64,000 bases of DNA from Methylophilus sp. QUAN (GTDB lineage: Bacteria > Pseudomonadota > Gammaproteobacteria > Burkholderiales > Methylophilaceae), in assembly GCF_015354445.1 (NCBI RefSeq), contig NZ_JADKYT010000003.1:124001-188000 (forward strand), in the 5' to 3' direction. The notes under the pieces are model-generated. The model was not told where the DNA came from. It did not search any database and saw only the letters and a program-made list of their open reading frames with translations. A program made the position numbers and the translations under genes. This document shows, piece by piece, positions 16,774 through 24,808 of the stretch. Each line of letters opens with the position of its first letter. Positions within the stretch are counted from its first letter, which is position 1.

Positions 16774-18618
16774 TTGAAGTCCTACATTCATACTGAAGAA
16801 AACGGGTTGCAGCCACCATCGTCGCGCGCCCCCTCGTTTCAATTAAAACAACCCTTGCTACGCTGCCTGGCTTTGTACGCCTACATGCCGTGGCAATTCA
16901 GCTTCACCGCCATGCTGTTTATCCTGGTCAATGCGGGCATGGCATGGCAACTCTGGCTGGTCGGCCAGATTGTGCAGTCCATCCATCTCGGCGAATTCGT
17001 CACGCGCAATGCCCAGGGCCTGCTGGACTTTTCCCATGCCCGTCACTGGCTGACGTTATTGATTGGTGTGGCGGTTGGCCGCGCGGTCTTACAATATGTG
17101 GGCGGCGTGATGTCACTGATCATTGGCCAGGAGTTGCTCTACATTCTGCGTGAACGCATTTTGTACCAGGTGCAACGGTTAGACCTGGCCTATCACTGGC
17201 AACATGGCATCGGTGAAATCGTCACGCGCACCACGCGGGATGCGGACAAGGTGCGCGATGCCCTGATTAACTTCTGGCGACAGGTATTCGAAGCTAGCAT
17301 CTGGGTGCTGATCTCTGTGACTGTCCTCAGTGTTTATCACCCATTGATCGGCCTGGGCACACTATTACTGGTGGTGGCTGGCATGTGGTTGTTCGTCAAG
17401 CACACCAACACCCTTGTCATTCTCGACCGCGAAGTCGGCAATGCCTACGACCAGGTCAATCAGGAGCTCAGTGAGGGCGTCAATGGCATCCGTGTGATTA
17501 AGGCGTTCGGGCTGGAATCTCCCCGTACCCAACACTTTGCCAGCCTGGTCGATACTTTTGTCACCCATGCGCATACCGCACTGGCATTTGCCGCCAAAAG
17601 AATTCCTTTACCGCAGATTGTGATTGGCTTTAGCCAGGTGTGGATCCTGGCGTTTGGCGCATACCTGGTCAGCCAAGGGGCTTTGAATATTGGTCAATTG
17701 GTGGCTGCCTTGCTGATCGCCAATGCCCTGGTGTTCCGCGTCGAAGGCATAGGCCGCGTGATGCAGGTGTTTGCTGACGCCCGCTCATCGGCCACCCGCA
17801 TTTGGGAGCTGCTGGATGAAGAACCACATATTCTGCCTGGCCCGCACACACTGGCGACGCAGGCGCTAGGCTTCCGTTTAACCAATGTCACCACGCAGGC
17901 ACCTAACAGCGACCAGGCAATATTGCATCATTGCAGCCTGGAGGTCAGCCCGGGCGAAACCGTGGCCATTGTCGGCGCCACCGGTGCCGGTAAAAGCTCA
18001 CTGGCCGGATTATTGCCGCGACTGCTGGATGCCAAGCACGGCAGTGTAGAGGTCGGCTCGGCCTGGGCAGGTTGGCATAACGTGAAAACCTTACAACTGC
18101 AACAGCTGCGTAAATCTGTGCATGTCGTGCCGCAAGAGAGTTTCTTGTTCTCTGACACGCTGGCGGCCAACTTACGCCTGGCTAAACCGGATGCGACCGA
18201 TGAAGAGTTGTTGCAAGCGTTGCATCTGGCCGCTGCCGATGAGGTGCTGGAAAAACTCAGCGATGGCCTGCACACCAAAATCGGTGACCGTGGCATCACA
18301 CTGTCTGGCGGTCAACGCCAGCGCATCAGCCTGGCACGCGCCTTTTTATCGGCGCCATCAATACTGGTCCTGGATGACTCAACCAGCGCACTGGATGCGA
18401 TTACCGAGCGCAAAGTGCTAGACAACATCCGCAACCTGCGCCACAGCACAGGCAAAAATATCACCGTGCTGATTATTGCCAGCAAGCTATCGACTATTTT
18501 ACTGGCAGATCGTGTCGCCATGCTGGCAGAAGGACGCATTATCGCCGAAGGTACACATGAAGACCTGATACAAACACATGTCGCTTACCGCGACTTAGTT
18601 GGAGTGCAACATGGCTGA
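16774..18618 (+). CDS. Heterodimeric exporter-fold ABC transporter subunit A (degenerate Walker B)
   Basis: 614-aa fused membrane (about 45-340) and ATPase (about 370-600) half-transporter. Walker A GATGAGKSS, canonical signature LSGGQRQR, but the Walker B reads ILVLDDSTSALD, with Asp in place of the catalytic Glu. It starts at TTG 16774 with a strong AAGGAGGGC just upstream; no ATG is better placed. Its end overlaps the partner gene by 8 bases. With the partner (normal Walker B, LSHGQ signature) it forms an asymmetric heterodimer having one consensus and one degenerate ATP site. It lies directly behind a TonB receptor, as exporter-fold importers of the IrtAB/YbtPQ kind do near siderophore genes, so import is possible. 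A paralogue is at 26655. Confidence 0.88.
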   Translation: MKSYIHTEENGLQPPSSRAPSFQLKQPLLRCLALYAYMPWQFSFTAMLFILVNAGMAWQLWLVGQIVQSIHLGEFVTRNAQGLLDFSHARHWLTLLIGVAVGRAVLQYVGGVMSLIIGQELLYILRERILYQVQRLDLAYHWQHGIGEIVTRTTRDADKVRDALINFWRQVFEASIWVLISVTVLSVYHPLIGLGTLLLVVAGMWLFVKHTNTLVILDREVGNAYDQVNQELSEGVNGIRVIKAFGLESPRTQHFASLVDTFVTHAHTALAFAAKRIPLPQIVIGFSQVWILAFGAYLVSQGALNIGQLVAALLIANALVFRVEGIGRVMQVFADARSSATRIWELLDEEPHILPGPHTLATQALGFRLTNVTTQAPNSDQAILHHCSLEVSPGETVAIVGATGAGKSSLAGLLPRLLDAKHGSVEVGSAWAGWHNVKTLQLQQLRKSVHVVPQESFLFSDTLAANLRLAKPDATDEELLQALHLAAADEVLEKLSDGLHTKIGDRGITLSGGQRQRISLARAFLSAPSILVLDDSTSALDAITERKVLDNIRNLRHSTGKNITVLIIASKLSTILLADRVAMLAEGRIIAEGTHEDLIQTHVAYRDLVGVQHG

Positions 18619-20452
18619 AAAATTAAGACAAGAGCGTGCCCTCAATGACATTGAACTGGAACAGGCGCTGGCAAAAAAAAGCCTGGACCGCAATATGTTC
18701 TGGCGCCTGCTGCCATTACTGAAACAGGTTTCAGGTAAAGTCACCGCCGTGATTTTGCTCGAGGCCTTGCTGGTAGGCGTGATTTTTATCCGTCCCTGGT
18801 TTTTACGCGAGGTGATTGACCACGGTTTCATTCAATCGGCGCAAGGCATCGTCCTCAATACACCATTGCTAGTGTGGATGAGCATAGGCATGGGCCTCAG
18901 CTGGATCGTGCGTTTTGGCGTTTCCGGCTTGTCGCAATACCTGTCCGGCAGCGCGGCTGTGCATATTCTTAACAGCTTGCGTGTGCAGGTGTTCGCACAC
19001 TTGCAACAGTTGAGCATGCGCTACTTCGACCAGACCAAAGCCGGGCGCATTATCTCGCGGGCTGATCGTGATATTGACGCACTGGAACCGCTACTGATTC
19101 AAGGGCCGCCAGAGTTGTTATCAGCGTTGTTGCGCTTTATCGTCGCCAGCGTCGCCTTGTGGGTGATTTCACCTAAGTTGCTATTGGCCCTGGCCAGCAT
19201 TGTGCCCGTGCTGTTTGCCGCCACCTGGTTATTCAAGCGTATTTCGGAAAAAAACTGGGCCAAAGTGGCCGAAGCCAGGGCGCGCTTCACGGCCCATCTG
19301 GTAGAAACCGTGTCTGGCGTACGCATTATCAAGCAAACCGTGATTGAGGATGATAACGCCACCCGCTACCGCGCGTTGTTGCACGACTTCAATACCATTT
19401 TGATCAAAGGCAACCTTAAGTCCAGCTGGTTTTTACCGCTGACACAAGTGCTGAGCACCGTGGGCATGGCGTTTCTGCTGGCCACCGGCAGCCTGGGCAT
19501 TGTCGAACACGAGATGACGGTTGGCCAAATTGCACAGAGCCTGTTTTACATACAACTGTTTCTAGGCCCATTACAAGAATTGAATGACCTGTTTGAACGT
19601 TATTCTACGGGCGCATCTTCAGCGCAACGTATTTTTCTGTTGCTGGATACCGAGCCGGAAATTGTCGATCCGGCAACTCCACAACTACCTGCAGCACGTG
19701 GCCATGTTGCTTTTAACCATGTGCATTTCAAATACAACCCGCAAGCCTCTCACTACGTGATCCAGGACCTGAGCCTGGAAATCCCGGCCGGACAGGTGCT
19801 GGCCATTGTCGGCCCGACCGGCCATGGTAAGAGCACCATCGTGCAACTGCTGACGCGCTTTTATGAAGTGAATGCAGGCGAAGTGCTAGTCGATGGCGTG
19901 AATGTCAAAGACTACGAACAAACCAGCCTGCGGCGTAAAGTCGGCCTGGTATTACAGGACAATGTGCTGTTCAGCGGCACCGTGCTGGAGAATTTACGCC
20001 TGGCCGCGCCCGAGGCCAGTGATGCGGAACTGATACACGCGGTGAAAGAGCTAGGCGCTGACGAGATTCTGGAACGCCTGCCACAAAGCTATGCCACGCA
20101 AGTCGGGCCATTGGGTGCATTCCTCAGTCATGGCCAGCGGCAACTGGTGTGCATAGTCAGGGCCTACCTGGCCAACCCGGCCATCCTGGTGCTGGACGAA
20201 GCCACGTCAGCCGTCGACCTGCAAACAGAACGCAAAATCCAGACTGCTTTCAGGCGCTTATGCGAGGGCCGCACGGCCATCATCATCGCGCACCGTTTAT
20301 CAACCATCCGTGATGCCGATGCCATCGCCGTGATTCGCGATGGACAGGTGGTAGAAAAAGGTTCGCATGGCCAGCTGATTGCACTGGACGGTCATTATTC
20401 AGGACTATACAAAGCCTACCAACAAGCCTCAGAGGCCACCCTGGCCGCTTGA
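18611..20452 (+). CDS. Heterodimeric exporter-fold ABC transporter subunit B (LSHGQ signature)
   Basis: 613-aa partner of the preceding subunit. Membrane domain about residues 30-320, with the family stretch YFDQTKAGRIISRADRDIDALEP; ATPase domain about 345-590. Walker A GPTGHGKST and Walker B ILVLDEATSAVD are intact, while the signature is LSHGQRQL instead of LSGGQ. The intact Walker motifs pair with subunit A's LSGGQ to make the working site. The ATG at 18611 overlaps the upstream stop (ATGGCTGA) and follows GGAG; an in-frame TTG at 18599 is less likely. Close paralogue of 24809-26668. Confidence 0.88.
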   Translation: MAEKLRQERALNDIELEQALAKKSLDRNMFWRLLPLLKQVSGKVTAVILLEALLVGVIFIRPWFLREVIDHGFIQSAQGIVLNTPLLVWMSIGMGLSWIVRFGVSGLSQYLSGSAAVHILNSLRVQVFAHLQQLSMRYFDQTKAGRIISRADRDIDALEPLLIQGPPELLSALLRFIVASVALWVISPKLLLALASIVPVLFAATWLFKRISEKNWAKVAEARARFTAHLVETVSGVRIIKQTVIEDDNATRYRALLHDFNTILIKGNLKSSWFLPLTQVLSTVGMAFLLATGSLGIVEHEMTVGQIAQSLFYIQLFLGPLQELNDLFERYSTGASSAQRIFLLLDTEPEIVDPATPQLPAARGHVAFNHVHFKYNPQASHYVIQDLSLEIPAGQVLAIVGPTGHGKSTIVQLLTRFYEVNAGEVLVDGVNVKDYEQTSLRRKVGLVLQDNVLFSGTVLENLRLAAPEASDAELIHAVKELGADEILERLPQSYATQVGPLGAFLSHGQRQLVCIVRAYLANPAILVLDEATSAVDLQTERKIQTAFRRLCEGRTAIIIAHRLSTIRDADAIAVIRDGQVVEKGSHGQLIALDGHYSGLYKAYQQASEATLAA

Positions 20453-20475
20453 TGCTGTCAAACCAACAGTTAGCC

Positions 20476-20514
20476 GGGAGCGGATGTTGCACTGGCAACA
20501 AAATGCCCGCTCCC
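20476..20514. promoter_or_regulatory. Perfect activator site inside a hairpin between the ABC pair and a desulfinase-like gene
   Basis: GGGAGCGG (20476-20483) and CCGCTCCC (20507-20514) enclose a perfect TGTTGC-ACTG-GCAACA (20485-20500), so both stems nest. There is no T run, so termination is doubtful. The inner repeat sits 65 bases above the sigma-54 promoter at 20563. Confidence 0.7.
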
Positions 20515-20562
20515 GCGCAACACAAAAACAACTATCCCATTGATTATTAATAGAATTACCTG

Positions 20563-20580
20563 CTGGCACGCTTCCTGCAA
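20563..20580 (+). promoter_or_regulatory. Sigma-54 promoter of the first DszB-like gene
   Basis: CTGGCACGCTTCCTGCAA: GG 20565-20566, ten bases, GC 20577-20578, with a perfect TGGCACG -24 element, 46 bases before the ATG at 20627. Confidence 0.82.
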
Positions 20581-20626
20581 TTAAGTGAGTTCCCAAGTCG
20601 TATTCACTCACAATCAGGAGACAAGC

Positions 20627-21655
20627 ATGTCCGCAGATAACAAAATTGATAGCATTTGGTACACCCGCTGCCCGGTGCCCACCCCACTTGGCCTCGCCGC
20701 ACGCGAAGGCTGGATCAGCAGCGAATTTGTGCAAGATGGCATCGCCATCAATACCTTGCAGGAAACCCAGGATCCAGAGTTGCTGGAGTCACACTACGAC
20801 CACCGCTTGCCGCACTCTTTCCGCCAGGGCGGCAATGTACCAGCCATCTGGGCCAAAGCCAGAGGCACAGATACTAAAGTCATCGGCCTCAACTGGGTAG
20901 ACGAAGCACAACTGATCGTCACGTTGCCAAACTCCGGTATTAGCAAACCAGAAGACCTCAAAGGCAAACGTATCGCCTTGCCTAAAAATGACATCAGCAT
21001 CGACCACCAGCGCGCCAGCGCTTTGCGTGGCATTGTCGTGACGCTGGAAGTCGCCGGTTTGACGCCAAAAGACGTAGAGCTGGTCGATATTGCCGTGCCA
21101 AAACAAGCGCCAACAATAGGCTGGTCATCTGGCACACGCGTGGCTTACGCGCCAGAATATGAAGCCTTAAAAAGTGGCGAAGTCGATGCCATCTATGTCA
21201 AAGGCGCGCGCGGCTACGAAAGCGTAGACAAGCATGGTGTGACCATCATTTACGATGTGCGTAACCATCCGGACCCGAAAGTCAGAGCCAACAACAGCGC
21301 CCCACGCCCGATCACAGTGGATGCCGCCTTGTTGCGCGACCGTCCTGACCTGGTCGTCCGCTTTTTGAGCCGTGTAGTTGATGTGGCTGAATGGGCTGCC
21401 AAACACGAAGCCGACACCGTAGCTTATATCGCCAAAGAGTCAGGCTCTACCGATGAATGGGTACGCAAGGCTTATGGCAATGATGTACACCTGCACCAAG
21501 GTACCAACCTGGATGCTGAAGCGATTGCTGCACTGGAAGGCTATAAAAACTTCCTGCTGGAGTGGGGCTTCCTCAAGGGTGACTTCGATGTTAACGCCTG
21601 GGTCGACCCGGCACCATTGGCAGAAGTGTTCCGCCTGAAGAAAAAAGCCGCTTAA
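20627..21655 (+). CDS. DszB-like putative sulfinate desulfinase (paralogue 1), cytoplasmic
   Basis: 342-aa protein with the periplasmic-binding-protein type II fold but no signal peptide. Compared with 2-(2'-hydroxyphenyl)benzenesulfinate desulfinase DszB, whose catalytic residues are Cys27, His60 and Arg70, it has RCPVPTPLGLAAREGW with C15 aligned to Cys27 in DszB's NCPVPNALLTASESG. H56 and R66-Q-G-G are aligned to His60 and Arg70-F-G-G, with the same 10-residue His-Arg spacing. GITKPEDLKG-type and VDAIYVKGARG stretches also match. Predicted to release sulfite from an organic sulfinate; the alternative is a cytoplasmic or mis-annotated sulfonate-binding protein. The ATG at 20627 follows AGGAG; an upstream in-frame ATG at 20585 lies too near the transcription start. 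Confidence 0.72.
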   Translation: MSADNKIDSIWYTRCPVPTPLGLAAREGWISSEFVQDGIAINTLQETQDPELLESHYDHRLPHSFRQGGNVPAIWAKARGTDTKVIGLNWVDEAQLIVTLPNSGISKPEDLKGKRIALPKNDISIDHQRASALRGIVVTLEVAGLTPKDVELVDIAVPKQAPTIGWSSGTRVAYAPEYEALKSGEVDAIYVKGARGYESVDKHGVTIIYDVRNHPDPKVRANNSAPRPITVDAALLRDRPDLVVRFLSRVVDVAEWAAKHEADTVAYIAKESGSTDEWVRKAYGNDVHLHQGTNLDAEAIAALEGYKNFLLEWGFLKGDFDVNAWVDPAPLAEVFRLKKKAA

Positions 21656-21673
21656 TTCATTCGCGCATATCAG

Positions 21674-21699
21674 CAGGTATTTCCGGTAGGAAATACCTG
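21674..21699. repeat. Perfect 11-bp hairpin after the first DszB-like gene
   Basis: CAGGTATTTCC (21674-21684) and GGAAATACCTG (21689-21699) around GGTA, 18 bases past the stop codon. No T run follows on either side, so it may protect the 3' end or attenuate read-through to the peroxiredoxin gene. The remaining gap to 21844 shows no convincing promoter. Confidence 0.6.
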
Positions 21700-21844
21700 T
21701 GAACAACATAGAACACTATCTGTCCATCCTAGTACAACGAGCAGATTGGGCAGCTCACCGTGCCCACTGTCATTAGGACTGCGTGCTGCTGCTCAGGCCA
21801 GTCCCAACCACCGAACAATCATATGAAGCAAAAGGAGTTTTATC

Positions 21845-22483
21845 ATGACACTCAGACTAGGTGACATTGCCCCCGACTTTACCCAACAGTCTAGCCAAGG
21901 CCCAATTTCTTTCCACGAATGGCTAGGCGATAGCTGGGCCATCCTGTTTTCACATCCGGCAGACTACACGCCCGTGTGCACCACTGAGCTCGGTGCCACC
22001 GCCAAACTGGCCAGTGAATTTAAAAAACGTAATGTGAAAGCCATTGCGTTATCAGTAGACCCAGTTGAATCACATCATGGCTGGATCAAAGACATTAATG
22101 AAACACAATCGACAGACGTCCAGTTCCCCATCCTCGCTGATGCTGACCGTAAAGTCTCGACCTTGTATGACCTGATCCACCCCAACGCCAGCACCACGGC
22201 CACCGTACGCTCAGTATTCATTATTGACCCGCACAAAAAAATCCGCCTGACGCTGACCTACCCGGCTAGTACCGGGCGTAATTTTAATGAGTTGCTACGT
22301 GTGATTGATTCATTGCAGCTGACTGAATACCACAGCGTCGCCACCCCGGCCAACTGGGAAGACGGCCAGGATGTGGTGATTTTGCCTTCAATCACCGACC
22401 CGGTCGTGCTTGAAACCAAATTCCCCAAAGGCTACAAAACCGTCAAGCCTTATCTGCGCCTCACGCCGCAACCCAATAAGTAA
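21845..22483 (+). CDS. 1-Cys peroxiredoxin (Prx6 family)
   Basis: 212 aa thiol peroxidase. The peroxidatic cysteine is in SHPADYTPVCTTELGA. The C-terminal extension (about residues 160-212, with TPANWEDGQDVVILPSI) is typical of the 1-Cys Prx6 group; no resolving cysteine is apparent. It reduces peroxides, which could arise when reduced flavin reacts with oxygen outside the monooxygenases, giving a reason for its position. AAAGGAG precedes the ATG. It is 189 bases behind the desulfinase-like gene on the same strand and convergent with dodecin. Confidence 0.92.
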   Translation: MTLRLGDIAPDFTQQSSQGPISFHEWLGDSWAILFSHPADYTPVCTTELGATAKLASEFKKRNVKAIALSVDPVESHHGWIKDINETQSTDVQFPILADADRKVSTLYDLIHPNASTTATVRSVFIIDPHKKIRLTLTYPASTGRNFNELLRVIDSLQLTEYHSVATPANWEDGQDVVILPSITDPVVLETKFPKGYKTVKPYLRLTPQPNK

Positions 22484-22519
22484 TAAATCATTGCGCAAGG
22501 GTATAAACCCTAGCGCGAA

Positions 22520-22552
22520 TAAAAAACGGCCCGAGGATCAATCCCGGGCCGT
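22520..22552 (-). terminator. Terminator of the dodecin operon
   Basis: ACGGCCCG (22526-22533) and CGGGCCGT (22545-22552); on the minus strand the stem is followed by TTTTTT (22525-22520). The stem could also slow the convergent peroxiredoxin transcript. Confidence 0.85.
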
Positions 22553-22577
22553 GATCAAGACACTACACTGGGTATTA

Positions 22578-22787
22578 TTATTCTTCGATCCTAAAGCCAA
22601 CTTTAAGCGTGACCTGAAAATGCGCGACTTTGCCATCGGTTATGTGGCCCCGTGTTTCTACGACCTCAAACCAGTTCAGGTGGTGCAGCGTTTTTGCTGC
22701 ACGTTCGATGGCATTTTTAATGGCATCATCACTGCTGATGGGTGAAGACCCAACCAGCTCAACAACTTTATAAATATGCTCTGACAT
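22578..22787 (-). CDS. Dodecin, small flavin-binding protein
   Basis: 69 aa, full-length dodecin: [22 protein letters not shown] at the start, then [13 protein letters not shown] (with the flavin-stacking Trp and the R-G motif) and [11 protein letters not shown]. Dodecins form dodecamers that bind and buffer FMN/riboflavin in the cytoplasm. It follows the cupin gene by 48 bases and ends the operon begun by the second DszB-like gene. A flavin store next to flavin-dependent monooxygenases is reasonable but inferred. Confidence 0.93.
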   Translation of the reverse strand: MSEHIYKVVELVGSSPISSDDAIKNAIERAAKTLHHLNWFEVVETRGHITDGKVAHFQVTLKVGFRIEE

Positions 22788-22835
22788 GATTTTTATCCTT
22801 TATGTGGTTGAAGGATTTGCTTAACTGCCATTTGA

Positions 22836-23339
22836 TTATACTGCTTGCCAGACACGGCCGGGGGCACTCTGGTTGGGATTACCTTCAATGCGGATCAGCT
22901 TGGCCGGGCCATCGCGTCGTGGTGAGTGAATTTCGTTTTCGTTGTAGACGCGGACATTGCCAGGCTTGAGTTCAATAGAATCCCGCAGTTTGACGGTGCC
23001 GGGCTTGCCGCCAGGTTCGGCTGGCTCAATCACATCCCATCCATCCATGGTGGTGACCCCTGCGACCTGGCCATAAATCGCCCAGGAGACACCGTGGTCA
23101 TGCGGTTGCGTTCTTCTGGCCTCTTTAAACACGTGGCCCAAAATTGCAAAGCCTAAGTCCGTGTCTTCATACAACACACGCCGCTGTGGCTGGGTATCAT
23201 CCAGATATTCACTGGCAAACGCCTGGTCAGAGACCACGTCTTGCAGATAGACACGTACACGCTCACGTCCGGCTGGACCGTTATCTTCCAGCAAAAAAGT
23301 GCGTACCTGCTGCGCGACAGAATCAATGGTAAAAGCCAT
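22836..23339 (-). CDS. Cupin, cysteine-dioxygenase-like metal-dependent protein
   Basis: 167 aa single-domain cupin, similar to the predicted metal-dependent double-stranded beta-helix proteins related to cysteine dioxygenase. Metal-binding motif TQPHDHGVSWAIYGQVAG (H-x-H and downstream residues) and a second His in YNENEIHSPRRDG. Cysteine dioxygenases convert thiols to sulfinates, so a thiol dioxygenase feeding the neighbouring sulfinate desulfinase-like enzyme is an attractive inference. The ATG at 23339 follows CAGGAGCAAGC; the open frame continues to 23378 without a ribosome site. Second gene of the operon 24487-22578. Confidence 0.78.
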   Translation of the reverse strand: MAFTIDSVAQQVRTFLLEDNGPAGRERVRVYLQDVVSDQAFASEYLDDTQPQRRVLYEDTDLGFAILGHVFKEARRTQPHDHGVSWAIYGQVAGVTTMDGWDVIEPAEPGGKPGTVKLRDSIELKPGNVRVYNENEIHSPRRDGPAKLIRIEGNPNQSAPGRVWQAV

Positions 23340-23392
23340 GCTTGCTCCTGAAAAAGAAAGATGGCACGTGCAAGACACGCGCCATCATTGTG

Positions 23393-24487
23393 TTAAGCAG
23401 CCAGTTTGCCACCCTGTTCGTTAGCCAACAGTTGTTGTAACGCCTGCTGTGCATCGGCCAGCGGTCTGGTGTCTATCCAGGCATCAAAATCAAAGTCGCG
23501 GTCCAGAATGCCATAGGTGAGCAGGAAATTTTTCTGCTGACGGAACAGCTCGATGCGCTCTGCGGACAAATCAGGCGCCAGCGACAGATGGAAGCCATTA
23601 CGGTAAGCGGCAGCTACGCCCTCAGCGGTGCCACCAGTTTCGCTTTGCAGGATTTCATGCACACCGGCCAGGTTGGTTTTGGCCCACTCTGCCGCGCGCA
23701 AGGTTTGCGTTAAAAAGCGCACGACATAATCGTAGTGATTTTCCAACAGGTAGCGGTGGACAGTAATCGGGCGTGGCGTACCGTTATTCACGCGGAAACG
23801 CTTTTCCGGCAAGGCATCGAGATCAATGCCCACCAGCAGACCCTGGTCACGGGCACCATCCTGTGCCGCAGCACCTTTCACGTACACCGCATCTACTTTG
23901 CCTTCAAGCAAGGCATTAAAACTGGACTGCCAGCCGCCATAACGACGGCCAGACGCGGTCACTTCGTTTTGACCGACCTCGACCAGCTGGATGTCATCCA
24001 GTGTCAGGCCAACGGAATCCAGTGCGCCTTTATAACCATGCAGGCTGCTATGACGTGTGATGGTCCGGCCGCGCTTGTTCTCAATCACATCTTTGGGGTT
24101 ATACGCAGGCAACCCCAGGCGCTTGCCCTTGAGGTCTTCCGGGCGGCGGATATTGGAATCCGGGCGCACAATAATGGATTGTGATTCTTCGATCCAGGTC
24201 AAGCCGATTAAACGGGTTTCAGCGCCCTGCGCCTTGGCCGGGATGGCAAACAGGTTACCGCCTTCGCGGATCAGGGTTTGCAGGCCATGATCGTAATGGT
24301 GATGCCTGAAATCAGCGCTGTCGTCGTCCTGCAATGCACGCAGGCGAATATTGTCTGAAGAAAACTCCTCTTGCAACCAGCCCAGTTTGAATGCAATGCC
24401 AGAAGCCGTTGGCACGCCTCCTTGGCCGTTACCGGCACAACGCGTGAACCAAAGCGTATTGTCAGGAAGTTGTTGTTGGTGACTCAT
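23393..24487 (-). CDS. DszB-like putative sulfinate desulfinase (paralogue 2), cytoplasmic
   Basis: 364 aa, no signal peptide. FTRCAGNGQGG (C17, with a short Gly-rich insertion before VPTASG) corresponds to the DszB Cys27 segment. HHHYDHGLQTLIREGGN places H64 and R74 at the same 10-residue spacing as DszB His60/Arg70, followed by GG. It shares RPEDLKGKRLGLPAY, VDAVYVKGAA, VNNGTPRPITV and DFDFDAWIDTRPL with the other island paralogues and is closest to 34479-35537. It leads an operon with the cupin and dodecin, under a sigma-54 promoter about 180 bases upstream. Sulfite release from a sulfinate is the predicted reaction; substrate unknown. Confidence 0.72.
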   Translation of the reverse strand: MSHQQQLPDNTLWFTRCAGNGQGGVPTASGIAFKLGWLQEEFSSDNIRLRALQDDDSADFRHHHYDHGLQTLIREGGNLFAIPAKAQGAETRLIGLTWIEESQSIIVRPDSNIRRPEDLKGKRLGLPAYNPKDVIENKRGRTITRHSSLHGYKGALDSVGLTLDDIQLVEVGQNEVTASGRRYGGWQSSFNALLEGKVDAVYVKGAAAQDGARDQGLLVGIDLDALPEKRFRVNNGTPRPITVHRYLLENHYDYVVRFLTQTLRAAEWAKTNLAGVHEILQSETGGTAEGVAAAYRNGFHLSLAPDLSAERIELFRQQKNFLLTYGILDRDFDFDAWIDTRPLADAQQALQQLLANEQGGKLAA

Positions 24488-24808
24488 AAATACATTCCTT
24501 TAGTAAATAAAATGATTTTCATGGCGGGTCAAATGCATGACATTTGCCGCCAGCCTTTAGCACATGATGACCTCTGCCAACATACACAAGACTCGCCTGG
24601 GAACACCATTCTTGCAGTACATCTCCCATTCATCCCTGTGCTTGTTCAGCAGTTCGTGTAGTCTTCTGCACAAAATATGCCAAATGCAAAGAAAATTAAA
24701 TACCCAATAAAATTCAATGAGTTACATTCAATCACCAACACTGATAACAAGAGGGGTGTGTGCTATTGAACAGTCGTCTGATTTAATTTCAACAGTGACA
24801 TGCTCTGA
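24488..24808. promoter_or_regulatory. Leader/intergenic region upstream of DszB-like paralogue 2, with a sigma-54 promoter at 24667-24683
   Basis: No gene in this 321-base stretch. Minus strand 24683-24667 reads TTTGGCATATTTTGTGC: GG, ten bases, GC. It leaves an untranslated leader of about 170 bases, longer than elsewhere in the island. I found no TGTTGC-N4-GCAACA site here, unlike the other island promoters, and no clear terminator for the ABC genes ending at 24809. Confidence 0.6.

Noticed and set aside
14227-20452. Siderophore uptake locus (TonB receptor plus IrtAB-like ABC pair)
   Set aside because: No siderophore biosynthesis, Fur-box-like or iron reductase genes are seen, and control is by sigma-54 sites shared with the sulfur genes.
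20627-21655. Reading the DszB-like proteins simply as ABC transporter substrate-binding proteins
   Set aside because: No signal peptide or lipobox in any of the three, and the catalytic residues of DszB are kept; this remains the main alternative and is stated in the entries.
21740-21800. Possible sigma-54 promoter before the peroxiredoxin gene
   Set aside because: Only GG-N10-GC spacing is met near 21776-21789; the -24 element (TAGGAC) is poor.
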